DNA of 34,308 nt from contig JAFZAZ010000008.1 in the NCBI GenBank assembly GCA_017561985.1, positions 1-34,308 of the forward strand, written 5' to 3'. The notes beneath the pieces are model-generated. The model saw only the letters and a program-made list of their open reading frames with translations, was not told the origin of the DNA and ran no database searches. Position numbers and translations under genes: made by a program. Source of the stretch: Lachnospiraceae bacterium. GTDB taxonomy: Bacteria; Bacillota_A; Clostridia; Lachnospirales; Lachnospiraceae. Positions 1 through 8,021 of this stretch are shown here, piece by piece. Each line of letters opens with the position of its first letter. Position 1 is the first letter of the stretch.

Positions 1-36
1 AAAGGGTCTGCGGCGTTTTTTGTGCGATAAGCGAGA

Positions 37-146
37 GCCGTGTTGCCGCCGTAAGGCGAAGGATTGCCCTTCTGTCTCACGGAAACAAAGTTTCCAGTGA
101 GGCGGAAGGGCAATCCTGGAGCGGACGAAGTCCGCAGCAATACGGC
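37..146 (+). other. Multi-branched inverted-repeat element (candidate structured RNA or intergenic repeat)
   Basis: A closing helix pairs 37-46 with 137-146 (10 bp with one G-U). Inside it lie three hairpins. The first is 47-58, a 4-bp stem capped by GTAA, a GNRA-type loop on the plus strand. The second is 60-117, an almost perfect stem of about 27 bp with an AAA loop and one bulged A. The third is 121-135, a perfect 6-bp stem with a GAA loop. A further perfect 6-bp hairpin follows at 165-178. This much nested complementarity is not expected in ordinary spacer DNA. I do not recognise a known RNA family. It may instead be a REP/MITE-like repeat. It lies outside any convincing reading frame. 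Confidence 0.5.
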
Positions 147-190
147 CGAGCGAACGGTCACCGAGTGAGTTTACTCACGAGGTTCCCGTA

Positions 191-220
191 AAATCAAGGG
201 CGTGGCACGCGGCCACGCCC
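191..220 (-). terminator. Rho-independent terminator of the GH94 gene
   Basis: A perfect 9-bp GC-rich stem (198-206 with 212-220) is followed on the minus strand by TTGATTTT. It starts 25 bases past the GH94 stop codon. Confidence 0.75.
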
Positions 221-244
221 CTGCAGTTTTCTCAGGATGAATGA

Positions 245-2626
245 TTACATCTCGATCACGATCTCATTTTCCGCCTGAAGAATATCGTCGCGGATGAGGA
301 GCCCGGTGATCTTCGCGCCGTTCACGGTCACGCTCTTGACGCCGTGCTCGGAGCCGTTCGGATTGTTGACGGTCACATTGAGAACCTTGCCGCGGAAGAC
401 TTTGCGCATCGTGTAGCTCTTCCACTCCGAAGGGATGGACGGGTCGATGACAATGCCGTCGGCCTCGGGGTTGAGTCCGAGGATACCCTCGGTCGTTCCG
501 ACCATGACGGTCGATGCGGTACCGGTGAGCCAATGCACATGCGCGCGGCCTGCGAACGGGCTGTCCTTGCCCTCCACGAACTGGCCGAATACGTACGGCT
601 CAAGCTCACGGTGATCGGCGTCGTCATTGTACGTCGCGGGCGCCGCCTCGGTCCAGTACTTATACGCGCGGTTGCCGTGCCCGAGCTTAGCCTCCGCAAG
701 AATCAACCAGCCCTGCGGCTGCGAGAAGATACCCGCATTTTCCTTGACACACTTGTTGAAGCATACCATCAATGCGCCGTCAAATGCATGATTCTCGTAT
801 GCGGGATACATAACCATCGCGCCGTACGGCGTGTTGAGCTCGCGCTCGACGGAATCCATGGCCTTCTCCTGCTGCTCCTTCGTGCCGAAGTCGGCGATGA
901 CCGACCACGACTGCGGGTTGAGCCACATGGGAGCCTCGGGATCGGTGCGCTGACCGATGATCTCGCCGTCCTCCTTGTAGCCGCGAATGTAGCGGTCCTC
1001 GTTCCAGCATGCCTTGAGGATCTCTTCCATCTTCGCGTTGATGCCGTCGAGGTACTCGATGTAAGCGGTATCGTTCTTGATCACCGCATATTTGCGAAGG
1101 ATCTTCACTGCGTACACAAGCTGGAATGCAACGAACGTGGACTCGCCCTTCTTGCCGAGGCGAACGCAGTCGTTCCAGTCCGCATGCAGACCGGCCGGCA
1201 TTCCGTGGTTGCCGAGGTTGTTCATCGAAAAAACGATCGCGCGCTTTAAGTGGTCATAGACCGTGCCCTTCTGCATGTCGTTCGCGTAGTAGATCTCCTC
1301 GTCGAGGAACGCGATGTTGCCGCTCTCGGAAATGTACTTGTATACGGTCGGGAACAGCCACAGCGCATCGTCAGCACGGTACGAGGGATGTCCGGTCTCC
1401 TTCACGTAGGAAGCGTCGTCCGGCGTGTCCTCGTGGCCCGGATTGTGCGTGTACTTCACAAGCGGAAGGCCCGCGCCGTTGGTCACCTGTGCCGAAAGCA
1501 TGAAGCGAATCTGGTCCGCTGCCATCTCCGGTGCAAGGTGGATGATACCCTGGATATCCTGCACGGTGTCGCGGTAGCCGAAACCGTTGCGGAGTCCGCA
1601 GTACTGGAAGGATGCCGCGCGGGACCACGTGAAGGTGATGAAGCAGTTATATGCATTCCAGACGTTCACCATGTTGTTGAAGTTCTCGTCCGGCGTGTTT
1701 ACCTGCAGGTTGTTGATCTTTGCATGCCAGTATTCCTTAAGCTCCGCAAGCTCCTTCTCGCAGACGCCGTCCTGCTCGTAGCGGGCGATGATCTTCTCCG
1801 CCACCGCTGCGGGCTTCTGTCCGAGGATGTACGTAAGTCTCTTGCTCTCGCCGGGTGCAAGTACGATCTCGCTCTCCAGCGCACCGCAGGAGTTTCCGCA
1901 ATAGTTGAGCTCGCCCTTCAGGCCTTCCGCCACACCGAGCGGGTTCGCGTAGCTTCTGTAGTTGCCGACAAAACGGTCGCGGTCGCCGCAGTAGCGGTCA
2001 ACCTTCGCGCCTGCAAGGCCAAGGAAGCGCTCCTTGTTCGGGTCGTGGTAATTCTCATTTTCCGTCTGAAGAACGTAGTTGCCCTTGAAATATGTCTGGG
2101 TGATAAACAGGGTGTACTGAAGGTTTACCTGGTCCTGCTCATAGTTGTTGTCGTTTACGAACTCGCAGTAACCGGTCACGGAGAGCTTGCGCGGCTTCGT
2201 ATCGTTGTTCGTGATGACAGCGTTCCACACCTCGTAGGTGGCGTCCTTCGGAACATAGTAAGCCGTCTCCGCCTTGATTCCCCGGTACTCCGAGGAGATG
2301 ATCGTGTAGGCCGTACCGTGGCGGCACTCGCTCTTGTAGCTCTCGAGCGGCTTGCACACCGGCGCCCACGACGCGGACCAGTAGTCCCCGTCCTCAAGAT
2401 CGCGGATATAAATGTAGCGTCCCGGCTGGTCCATCGCAACCGAGTTGAAACGGTAGCGGATCACACGACCGTTCGCACCGGACTTCACAAAGCTGTAACC
2501 GCCGGCATTGTTCGAAATGATCGCGCCGTACTCCGGCGAGCCAAGATAGTTCGCCCACGCCGAAGGCGTGTCGGGTCTGGTGATCACATATTCTTTTGCC
2601 TTCTCGTTGAAATACCCGTATTTCAT
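245..2626 (-). CDS. GH94 glycoside phosphorylase (cellobiose/laminaribiose phosphorylase type)
   Basis: Predicted cytosolic inverting phosphorylase that cleaves a beta-glucoside with phosphate to give a sugar 1-phosphate, saving ATP during oligosaccharide use. The protein is 793 residues, normal for GH94 (about 800). It opens MKYGYFNEKAKEYVIT, matching the usual family N-terminus. A beta-sandwich occupies roughly the first 290 residues, followed by the (alpha/alpha)6 barrel. The barrel carries the WSRAASF and GYRDTVQD segments (about residues 334-357) and the ADWND motif near 482-486, which holds the general acid in characterised members. I start at 2626 rather than the upstream Met at 2665 because an AAGGGG ribosome site lies about 10 bases before it and the conserved N-terminus begins there. 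No signal peptide is visible. The substrate (cellobiose, laminaribiose, longer dextrin) cannot be fixed from sequence alone; the barrel segments look closer to the laminaribiose type than to classical cellobiose phosphorylase. It fits with the sugar importer at 28.5-33 kb. Confidence 0.9.
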   Translation of the reverse strand: MKYGYFNEKAKEYVITRPDTPSAWANYLGSPEYGAIISNNAGGYSFVKSGANGRVIRYRFNSVAMDQPGRYIYIRDLEDGDYWSASWAPVCKPLESYKSECRHGTAYTIISSEYRGIKAETAYYVPKDATYEVWNAVITNNDTKPRKLSVTGYCEFVNDNNYEQDQVNLQYTLFITQTYFKGNYVLQTENENYHDPNKERFLGLAGAKVDRYCGDRDRFVGNYRSYANPLGVAEGLKGELNYCGNSCGALESEIVLAPGESKRLTYILGQKPAAVAEKIIARYEQDGVCEKELAELKEYWHAKINNLQVNTPDENFNNMVNVWNAYNCFITFTWSRAASFQYCGLRNGFGYRDTVQDIQGIIHLAPEMAADQIRFMLSAQVTNGAGLPLVKYTHNPGHEDTPDDASYVKETGHPSYRADDALWLFPTVYKYISESGNIAFLDEEIYYANDMQKGTVYDHLKRAIVFSMNNLGNHGMPAGLHADWNDCVRLGKKGESTFVAFQLVYAVKILRKYAVIKNDTAYIEYLDGINAKMEEILKACWNEDRYIRGYKEDGEIIGQRTDPEAPMWLNPQSWSVIADFGTKEQQEKAMDSVERELNTPYGAMVMYPAYENHAFDGALMVCFNKCVKENAGIFSQPQGWLILAEAKLGHGNRAYKYWTEAAPATYNDDADHRELEPYVFGQFVEGKDSPFAGRAHVHWLTGTASTVMVGTTEGILGLNPEADGIVIDPSIPSEWKSYTMRKVFRGKVLNVTVNNPNGSEHGVKSVTVNGAKITGLLIRDDILQAENEIVIEM

Positions 2627-2685
2627 CGTCTGCATACCCCTTTTTCGTGTTTTTTCCGGTTTCATGTTCTGATTCCGTTTGTCCC

Positions 2686-2715
2686 ATTATACCCCAGCCA
2701 AAAAGCCGCCGTCAA
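2686..2715 (-). promoter_or_regulatory. Sigma-A type promoter of the GH94 gene
   Basis: On the minus strand TTGACG (2710-2715) and TATAAT (2686-2691) are separated by 18 bases and lie about 60 bases before the GH94 start. Confidence 0.75.
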
Positions 2716-2788
2716 GAATCGCTTCGCCACGAAGATGAAATCACACATCGCGGGATGGAGTTTCATGCCGGTCATTTTCCGGGGCTGT

Positions 2789-3487
2789 TCAATCCCCGAG
2801 AAGAAGCTTCCCGACCTCCGCCAGCGACCGCACCGTGTACGTAGCATCGCCGCTCTGCCCGTCGTCCCTGGTGTGCACCCACAGCGTGTCGGCGCCGATC
2901 GCACGGCCGAACGCGATGTCCGACGAGAGCGAATCGCCGACCACGAGGTACCTGCTCACGTCGCTGTCGCCCGTGATCGCCTTGACTCCTTCGAAAAATG
3001 CGGGGTCCGGCTTGCTGCAGCCCACCTCGTCCGAGATGACAACGCCGGTGAACACGTCGGCAAATGACGTCCCGGAAAGTCGCCCTCTCTGCACCCAGTC
3101 CGTGCCGTTGGTGATCAGGATCAGCTTATATTTCGCGGCAAGACCACGGCACAGGCTCTGCGCGTCCGGGAACTCCACGACAACGTGACTCTGATACTGC
3201 ATATAGAAGCGGTTCACCTCGTCCACGAGCTCATCCTCTGCAGGAATGCCCAGTGCCTTAAAGAAGTCCAGAAAACGGATCCTCTTCAGCTCGTCCTTCG
3301 TGACCTCCTTCTTTTCATAACGTTTCCAGACGCCCGCGTTGATGACATTGTAGCACCGCACTTCCTCCGGCGTGAGCTCCCTGCCGACGACCTCTCTCAT
3401 CGTAGCCCGAAGTCCGATCTCCTCGGTCTTGTGCCAGTCGAGAAGCGTGTCGTCGAGGTCCAGCAAAATGTATTGATAGTTTCTCAT
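2789..3487 (-). CDS. HAD-superfamily hydrolase, YjjG-like (putative 5'-nucleotidase)
   Basis: A 232-residue soluble phosphatase of the haloacid dehalogenase superfamily. All four motifs are visible: DLDDT at 10-14 (nucleophile Asp10, acid/base Asp12), the motif II Thr near 126 in ITNGTD, Lys159 in GCSKPDP, and GDSLSSD at 184-190 for Mg2+. The helical cap between motifs I and II is the small type C1. The length and the ITNGT and SKPDP contexts resemble YjjG-type pyrimidine 5'-nucleotidases, which dephosphorylate UMP/dUMP and non-canonical nucleotides. Many HAD phosphatases are promiscuous, so the substrate is inferred. A ribosome site (GAAAGGA) precedes the ATG. The gene is read toward GH94 but that gene has its own promoter, so they need not be co-transcribed. 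Confidence 0.85.
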   Translation of the reverse strand: MRNYQYILLDLDDTLLDWHKTEEIGLRATMREVVGRELTPEEVRCYNVINAGVWKRYEKKEVTKDELKRIRFLDFFKALGIPAEDELVDEVNRFYMQYQSHVVVEFPDAQSLCRGLAAKYKLILITNGTDWVQRGRLSGTSFADVFTGVVISDEVGCSKPDPAFFEGVKAITGDSDVSRYLVVGDSLSSDIAFGRAIGADTLWVHTRDDGQSGDATYTVRSLAEVGKLLLGD

Positions 3488-3527
3488 ATTGTGTTCCTTT
3501 CGGGCATATTGCCCTTTTGCAGGGGTA

Positions 3528-3555
3528 TCGTACCATATTTTGTGTCGTATGTCAC
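3528..3555 (-). promoter_or_regulatory. Possible promoter of the HAD gene
   Basis: Minus-strand GTGACA (3550-3555), a 16-base spacer and TACGAT (3528-3533). Both boxes are near-consensus and lie 41 bases before the start codon. Confidence 0.45.
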
Positions 3556-3604
3556 ACTTTTATGCGTATTTTTACATAATATGGACACAATTTTCCGATA
3601 TTCT

Positions 3605-3638
3605 AAAAACAAGAAAAGCGGACACACCCTGGTCCGCT
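3605..3638 (-). terminator. Rho-independent terminator downstream of the 3749-5395 gene
   Basis: A 7-bp stem (3617-3623 with 3632-3638) is followed on the minus strand by a T-rich run, TTTTCTTGTTTTT. Confidence 0.75.
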
Positions 3639-3694
3639 GTGACGAAGACTTTATGACACACTCTCCTCAAATAAAAATGATACCTTATGACAAC

Positions 3695-3717
3695 GGACCG
3701 GTCTATTCGACCGGTCC
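3695..3717 (-). other. Perfect 9-bp hairpin just downstream of a stop codon
   Basis: GGACCGGTC pairs with GACCGGTCC around a 5-base loop, 32 bases past the stop of the membrane protein gene. It lacks a convincing T-run on either strand. It may protect the 3' end or help the terminator that follows at 3605-3638. Confidence 0.5.
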
Positions 3718-3748
3718 TTTGCCATTGCCCACACACTGCTGCGTTCTG

Positions 3749-5395
3749 TTATCGTCTCCAGGAGCGGATCCGCTCCAGTCCCTCCACATCTGTTTCCTCG
3801 ACAACGACCTCGATTGAGTCGCCCTCTCGGATGAGCACAAGACTCTCGTCCGTGTTCAGCGTTCCCTTGTATACCGTTCCGTCCTCGGCCGTGATGTACA
3901 CCGTCGCGTTTCCTTCGAATTCGATCAGACGGACTTTCTCAACCGTAATTCTCCTGCTGACCTCATCCTCGCCGACGCCGGTGTCAATGCCGTTGCGCTG
4001 AAGAAGCTTGCGGTATGCCGCGATCGCGTCCGCCTGCGTTGCGCCGGTAGCCACGATGCTGTAATTTTCCACATTGACCAACGCGTAGAGCTTCACCAGT
4101 CCGCCGGTGTCCTTGAGCACCATGATGTACGTCGCCTGTCCGGCGATGTTCACCAGCGACGGGAACGAAGCCTGATAGCCTTTCTCCTGAACTTCGCCCT
4201 CCGCGGCTCCCATTGCCGAGTACTCCTCGGCGCCGCCGACCTCGTAGAAGCGGTACTCTCCCGTTCTCGCGTTCGAGATGATGAAACCGATGTTGCTCTC
4301 ATCGCTCGTCACGCTGGTAACGCCCGTGAAATACCATACGTCGTCCTCGATCACGATATAGCCGTAATCGTCGGTCGTCATTTTACAATTCTTATTGCCG
4401 AACACACTGTTCCAGAAACCTCCGGAGAGATTGCCGTACCAGTTGTATTTTTCGCTGGCGAGATCGCCGTTGAAGACGATGTCAACCCAGCTCGGAACAT
4501 CCTTTACCCCGTAGATCTGCGAGCTTCCGTCGCAGGGGTTGAACAGAATGACCTCCGACACGTCCATCGCGCCGAACAGCCCCGCGCCCGGCGACATGCA
4601 GGACACAATGTAGTAAGGATTGCCCTCGTCGTCGATCTCAAAATACTTGCTTCCGAAGATCTTCGTGGGATACGAGAACCGGAGCTTGCGGTCGAGATCG
4701 TCACCGAAGCGTCCGCTCTCCGCGTACTGCAGAGGCTTCGCGAGCTCCACATAGTTTGCGGTGTTGTTCACCGGGTCCACCATGACGTAGCCGGGAATAC
4801 CGTTCTTGCGGTTCTCTGCCCATTTGAAGAAATCCGCATATTCGAGAACCGCCACTTTCTTCGGCCGGTTCTGATAATTGATCTGACTGTATTGATCGTT
4901 GACCTTGTACTGCGACACGACCTGCGAGAGCGAGCCGAGCGTGCGGTTTCCGATGATCCTTGCAGACTCGGTGTCCATCAGCGCGATGTTGGTCACGCTC
5001 GTGGTCTCCGGCATGTCCTTCTCAAACTCCGCGGGAATCACCTGGATGATCCCTGCGTACGTCTTTGCATGGAACAACTTGGCCGACGAGATTCCGCCCA
5101 CGATCAGCGCAAGGAGCGAAACTCCCGCGACGATCAGTCCGTATTTTGCGCCGGAAAATGCAGCCTTGTCTCCGGCCACCGTCACATCGTGCTTGCAAAA
5201 GATCTCATAATTGATCCCGTACGATACTGCGGAGATCACGCCGAGTATCATCAGCGCCGCCCAGAATCCCGGGCTGTGAATATTGATCGGCGGCAGGAAC
5301 AGATACCAGATCAGCAGCGCCGCAACCAGCGTCACAGCGACTGTCACGCCGATACACAGCCATCTCTCCTTCTTATATGTTTTTCCTTTTGCCAT
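3749..5395 (-). CDS. Hypothetical membrane-anchored protein with large extracellular domain
   Basis: I do not recognise this family with confidence. The 548-residue product has two hydrophobic segments near residues 15-35 and 42-60 and a third near 80-101, followed by about 440 residues of mixed alpha/beta sequence that would lie outside the membrane. The exported part has many Tyr, Gly and Val and short strands. One C-terminal stretch (about residues 418-466) recalls the small alternating-strand modules of extracytoplasmic wall proteins, but no catalytic motif stands out. I start at MAKGKTYKK (5395), not the longer frame to 5482, because GAAAGGGG lies 9 bases upstream and the extra N-terminus would overlap the promoter. 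It appears monocistronic, between its own promoter and terminator. A function in the envelope is only an inference from topology. Confidence 0.75.
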   Translation of the reverse strand: MAKGKTYKKERWLCIGVTVAVTLVAALLIWYLFLPPINIHSPGFWAALMILGVISAVSYGINYEIFCKHDVTVAGDKAAFSGAKYGLIVAGVSLLALIVGGISSAKLFHAKTYAGIIQVIPAEFEKDMPETTSVTNIALMDTESARIIGNRTLGSLSQVVSQYKVNDQYSQINYQNRPKKVAVLEYADFFKWAENRKNGIPGYVMVDPVNNTANYVELAKPLQYAESGRFGDDLDRKLRFSYPTKIFGSKYFEIDDEGNPYYIVSCMSPGAGLFGAMDVSEVILFNPCDGSSQIYGVKDVPSWVDIVFNGDLASEKYNWYGNLSGGFWNSVFGNKNCKMTTDDYGYIVIEDDVWYFTGVTSVTSDESNIGFIISNARTGEYRFYEVGGAEEYSAMGAAEGEVQEKGYQASFPSLVNIAGQATYIMVLKDTGGLVKLYALVNVENYSIVATGATQADAIAAYRKLLQRNGIDTGVGEDEVSRRITVEKVRLIEFEGNATVYITAEDGTVYKGTLNTDESLVLIREGDSIEVVVEETDVEGLERIRSWRR

Positions 5396-5461
5396 AACAT
5401 TTTCCCCTTTCCGCGAAGCGCTCCGCGCAAGAATAAAGCGCCCCCGAAATGCATTTCCCAC

Positions 5462-5490
5462 AGTAAACCACATTTCTTTCAATATGTCAA
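5462..5490 (-). promoter_or_regulatory. Strong sigma-A promoter of the membrane protein gene
   Basis: Minus-strand TTGACA (5485-5490), a 17-base spacer and TTTACT (5462-5467). This also argues for the downstream start at 5395. Confidence 0.75.
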
Positions 5491-5523
5491 TACGATTTAC
5501 ACATATTTAACAATTATATGAAA

Positions 5524-5553
5524 ACAGCCTTCCGCTGCGCTGCGAAAGGCTGT
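5524..5553 (-). terminator. Terminator of the first amidase gene
   Basis: ACAGCCTT (5524-5531) pairs with AAGGCTGT (5546-5553) around a GC-rich loop that can pair further. TTTTCATATAATT follows on the minus strand. On the plus strand the stem is followed by CATTTTTC, so it may work both ways. Confidence 0.65.
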
Positions 5554-5576
5554 CATTTTTCATTCTGAAAATGCTG

Positions 5577-7553
5577 TTACGGCTCGCCGGGGTCTTCCTG
5601 CCCGGGCATATCGGCCGGCTTCGACAGTTCCGGCGTGACTTGATTGTCCGGCGGCGGCGACAATTCCGGTGTCACCTGAATGTCCGGCGGACCCGACGGG
5701 TCGGGCGAGATCGTCGTCTCCGGCAGCCCGGTAAGCTCCGGTGTAACCGACAATTCCGGCGGTTTCGACAATTCGGGTGTGACCTGCCCTTCCGGAGGTT
5801 TCGACAACTCCGGTGTCACCGAAGTGTCCGGAATCTCCGTAAGCTTTGGCGTTGCTGATGTTCCGGCCGGGTCGTCCGGGATCTGCGAAACAACCGGCGT
5901 CGTTCCCGGGGAGGGCGACGGTGCTGCGGGAGGTTCCGCGATCGGGGATACCGAGGGCTGTCCGGACGGCGTCACACTTCTCGACGGTTCCGCAGACGGC
6001 GCAGCGGATGGTGCCGCTGACGGAGCTGCTGACGGTGCCGCACTCGGCTCTGCCTTCTGCGTCGGCTCTGCGGAAGGCTTCGGCGTGGGAGTTCCCGGAG
6101 TCTCTTTCAACTTCAGCTGCAGGAATGCGGCGATACCGCGCGCATCGGCCTGTCCGAGAAGCATTAATTTGTCGCTTGAACTGCAGAATTGATTGAAATC
6201 GCTCTTGTTGTCGATATGGGCGTGCTCGATGATGCAGCTCACGATCCCGCTCTCCGCGCTGAGACGGTTGATCAGATAACCGTCCATTCTCTCACCGTTC
6301 GGATAACTGTACTGGGACCGCTCGCTCTCGCGCGTCCACAGTCCGAGGCTGGTGACGCCGAGCTTGCCGAGCTCGTTGAGAATGTACGAGCCGAGGCATC
6401 TCGCGCGGCGGTTCACCGAGGCTTTTCTCGGAACGATGGCCTCTCCGCCCGACGTTCTTCCGTCGTACGCATCAAAATGCATGCTCACGAGAATGTCCGC
6501 GCCCTTGCTGTTCGCATACTGCACACGGTACTCGAGGTCGTCCACATCGCTGTAGCTGTCAAAGACGTAATCGCTGGTTCGCGTCAAATATACGACGACA
6601 TTTTCATAATTGTATTCAAGATAGCGCTTGCACTCTTTCGCCACGGCAAGATTCGCATTTTTCTCCATCACTCCGCTGTGCGTCGCACCGGAGTACGGTC
6701 CGCCGTGTCCGGGGTCGAGCACGACGACATAGATCCCGTCGCCGTTCCGGTCATTGCCGTAATGAAGCGACATGTCGAGTGTCTTGTCCTTGATGAGCGG
6801 GGACTTGACAGGCGCCGCCTTCGGCTTCGTTCCGAAGTCAACCGCGGAGGCCTGAACGTAGCCGTACAATTTTCCGCCGTTGATCATCACGGCGATGCGG
6901 TACCATGTCTCGTTGTACTGCGAGACGCTGGTTCCCAACACCTTAATCAGCGAGCCGCGTTTTAAGGAAAACAGGCGAAGCTTTGTGCGGCCCGGCTCCG
7001 TCCGGAAATAATCTTCATTGTTGATGCAGGCTTCGATCCCCTCGTCGTCCGCATATGTCGACGACGTGTAAGCCACCAGGCGCCCCTTCGTGTTCAGCGC
7101 GGGCGTCGGCGTGATCGATCCGGTCGAACCGTTGTCACGTCCCGCAGGCGTCGGCGCGGCTTTCTTCGTCGGCGTCGGAGTCGCTTTCTTCGGTGTCGGC
7201 GTCGGAGTCTTCTTCGGCGTGGGCGTCGGTTTCTTCGGCGTCGGAGTGGGCGTTTTCTTCGGTGTCGGAGTGGGTGAACTCATCGGCGTGATCGTTGCGG
7301 AAGGCTCCGGCGACGGCACTTGTGTCGGTGCGATCGTAGGCTCCTCCGTGACCGAAGGCTCGCTCGTCGGCGTTGCGGAAGGCTCGCCCGCAGGCGTCGC
7401 AGTCGCAGCGGGCTCCGTCACGCCCGGGTCCTGCTGCATGCCGTTGATTCCCGCGTCGGTCGCATTCCTGCGGACCTGCGTGCAGGAACTAAGCAGCATC
7501 GCCGTACAGAGCAGCAAAGCCAGTCCAATTCTCCTCTTTCTGTCGATCGTCAT
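5577..7553 (-). CDS. Lipoprotein N-acetylmuramoyl-L-alanine amidase (Amidase_3) with SH3-like domain and repeat linkers
   Basis: Zinc amidase that cuts the bond between N-acetylmuramic acid and L-Ala in peptidoglycan, acting outside the membrane. The 658-residue product begins with a lipoprotein signal ending in the lipobox LLSSC (Cys24). Next come a Thr/Pro/Lys linker to about residue 150, an SH3b-like domain (about 157-241) and the Amidase_3 catalytic domain (about 275-483). Zinc ligands are His283 (DPGHGG), Glu297 and His359 (SMHFDA); the catalytic Glu443 is in IIEHAH. A Pro/Ser/Thr/Glu tail of about 175 residues follows, ending in seven 12-residue repeats. I start at 7553 because AGAGGGG lies 7 bases upstream and the signal peptide begins there. 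The two low-complexity stretches probably span or bind the wall. A second, shorter amidase is encoded at 21738-22595. Confidence 0.92.
   Translation of the reverse strand: MTIDRKRRIGLALLLCTAMLLSSCTQVRRNATDAGINGMQQDPGVTEPAATATPAGEPSATPTSEPSVTEEPTIAPTQVPSPEPSATITPMSSPTPTPKKTPTPTPKKPTPTPKKTPTPTPKKATPTPTKKAAPTPAGRDNGSTGSITPTPALNTKGRLVAYTSSTYADDEGIEACINNEDYFRTEPGRTKLRLFSLKRGSLIKVLGTSVSQYNETWYRIAVMINGGKLYGYVQASAVDFGTKPKAAPVKSPLIKDKTLDMSLHYGNDRNGDGIYVVVLDPGHGGPYSGATHSGVMEKNANLAVAKECKRYLEYNYENVVVYLTRTSDYVFDSYSDVDDLEYRVQYANSKGADILVSMHFDAYDGRTSGGEAIVPRKASVNRRARCLGSYILNELGKLGVTSLGLWTRESERSQYSYPNGERMDGYLINRLSAESGIVSCIIEHAHIDNKSDFNQFCSSSDKLMLLGQADARGIAAFLQLKLKETPGTPTPKPSAEPTQKAEPSAAPSAAPSAAPSAAPSAEPSRSVTPSGQPSVSPIAEPPAAPSPSPGTTPVVSQIPDDPAGTSATPKLTEIPDTSVTPELSKPPEGQVTPELSKPPELSVTPELTGLPETTISPDPSGPPDIQVTPELSPPPDNQVTPELSKPADMPGQEDPGEP
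5604..5855 (-). repeat. Seven 36-bp in-frame repeats in the amidase tail
   Basis: The C-terminal tail consists of seven consecutive 12-residue units of the type VTPELSKPPEGQ with variants. The units are degenerate at the DNA level. The tail is acidic and Pro-rich, suggesting an extended wall-spanning or wall-binding stretch. Copy-number variation by slippage is plausible. Confidence 0.8.
7146..7274 (-). repeat. TPTPKK tandem repeat linker
   Basis: In-frame low-complexity DNA encoding repeated TPTPKK units between the lipid anchor and the SH3-like domain. Lys makes it strongly basic, unlike the acidic C-terminal tail of the same protein. Confidence 0.8.
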
Positions 7554-7622
7554 CAATACACCCCTCTCGGAGCTTACGCTCGGCTCCGAACCCTGTTGCT
7601 GATCAGTCCTCCACACATTTTC

Positions 7623-7651
7623 AGAATACCACGATTTCGGCCGTACCGCAA
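7623..7651 (-). promoter_or_regulatory. Probable promoter of the first amidase gene
   Basis: Minus-strand TTGCGG (7646-7651), a 17-base spacer and TATTCT (7623-7628), about 70 bases before the start and after the tRNA terminator. Confidence 0.5.
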
Positions 7652-7690
7652 CCCGGAGCCCCTCATTTTACGCAAAATGCTGCTATCCGA

Positions 7691-7723
7691 CAAAACAAAA
7701 AGACCGCAGTTTCATCTGCGGTC
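7691..7723 (-). terminator. Terminator of the tRNA-Gln transcript
   Basis: An 8-bp perfect stem (7702-7709 with 7716-7723) is followed on the minus strand by TTTTTGTTTTG. It begins four bases after the tRNA 3' end. Confidence 0.85.
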
Positions 7724-7727
7724 AGAG

Positions 7728-7800
7728 CTGGGCTACAAGGATTCGAACCTTGAAAATGACGGAGTCAGAGTCCGTTGCCTTACCATTTGGCGATAGCCCA
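7728..7800 (-). tRNA. tRNA-Gln (anticodon CTG)
   Basis: The 73-base minus-strand sequence folds as a full cloverleaf. The 7-bp acceptor is TGGGCTA/TAGCCCA with discriminator G. The anticodon stem ACGGA/TCCGT closes a seven-base loop with anticodon CTG, which reads CAG. The T arm contains GGTTCGAATCC. CCA is not encoded. It has its own promoter and terminator and appears to be a single-gene transcript. Confidence 0.93.
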
Positions 7801-7827
7801 ATAAGGTTGATTTGTTCAACAGACGCT

Positions 7828-7856
7828 ATTATATACTAATGATCTGCACTTTGCAA
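7828..7856 (-). promoter_or_regulatory. Consensus-like promoter of tRNA-Gln
   Basis: Minus-strand TTGCAA (7851-7856), exactly 17 bases, then perfect TATAAT (7828-7833), about 28 bases before the tRNA. Confidence 0.85.
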
Positions 7857-7924
7857 GCATTTTTACGGAAAATTTTACACAAATTTCAATGTTTGAACTT
7901 TCCGCGAAACCTTGCCGTTTTCTC

Positions 7925-7953
7925 TTTCCTTTTTTGTTCATTTTCGCTATAAT
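7925..7953 (+). promoter_or_regulatory. Probable promoter of the small acidic protein gene
   Basis: Perfect TATAAT at 7948-7953 with a weak -35 (TTTCCT, 7925-7930) 17 bases upstream, about 70 bases before the start codon. Confidence 0.5.
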
Positions 7954-8021
7954 ATAGCCATAAACCGAGCTCCGCACGGGAGACGGATGCGCATATTTTG
8001 CGCCGGAAAGGAGAAGAAACT

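Noticed and set aside
1250..3067. 605-codon plus-strand open frame opposite GH94 and the HAD gene
   Set aside because: It spans two real minus-strand genes and their promoter and terminator, and has no recognisable domain.
5604..5855. Regular 36-bp units that could suggest a CRISPR array
   Set aside because: The units are contiguous, without spacers, degenerate in DNA and in frame with the amidase.
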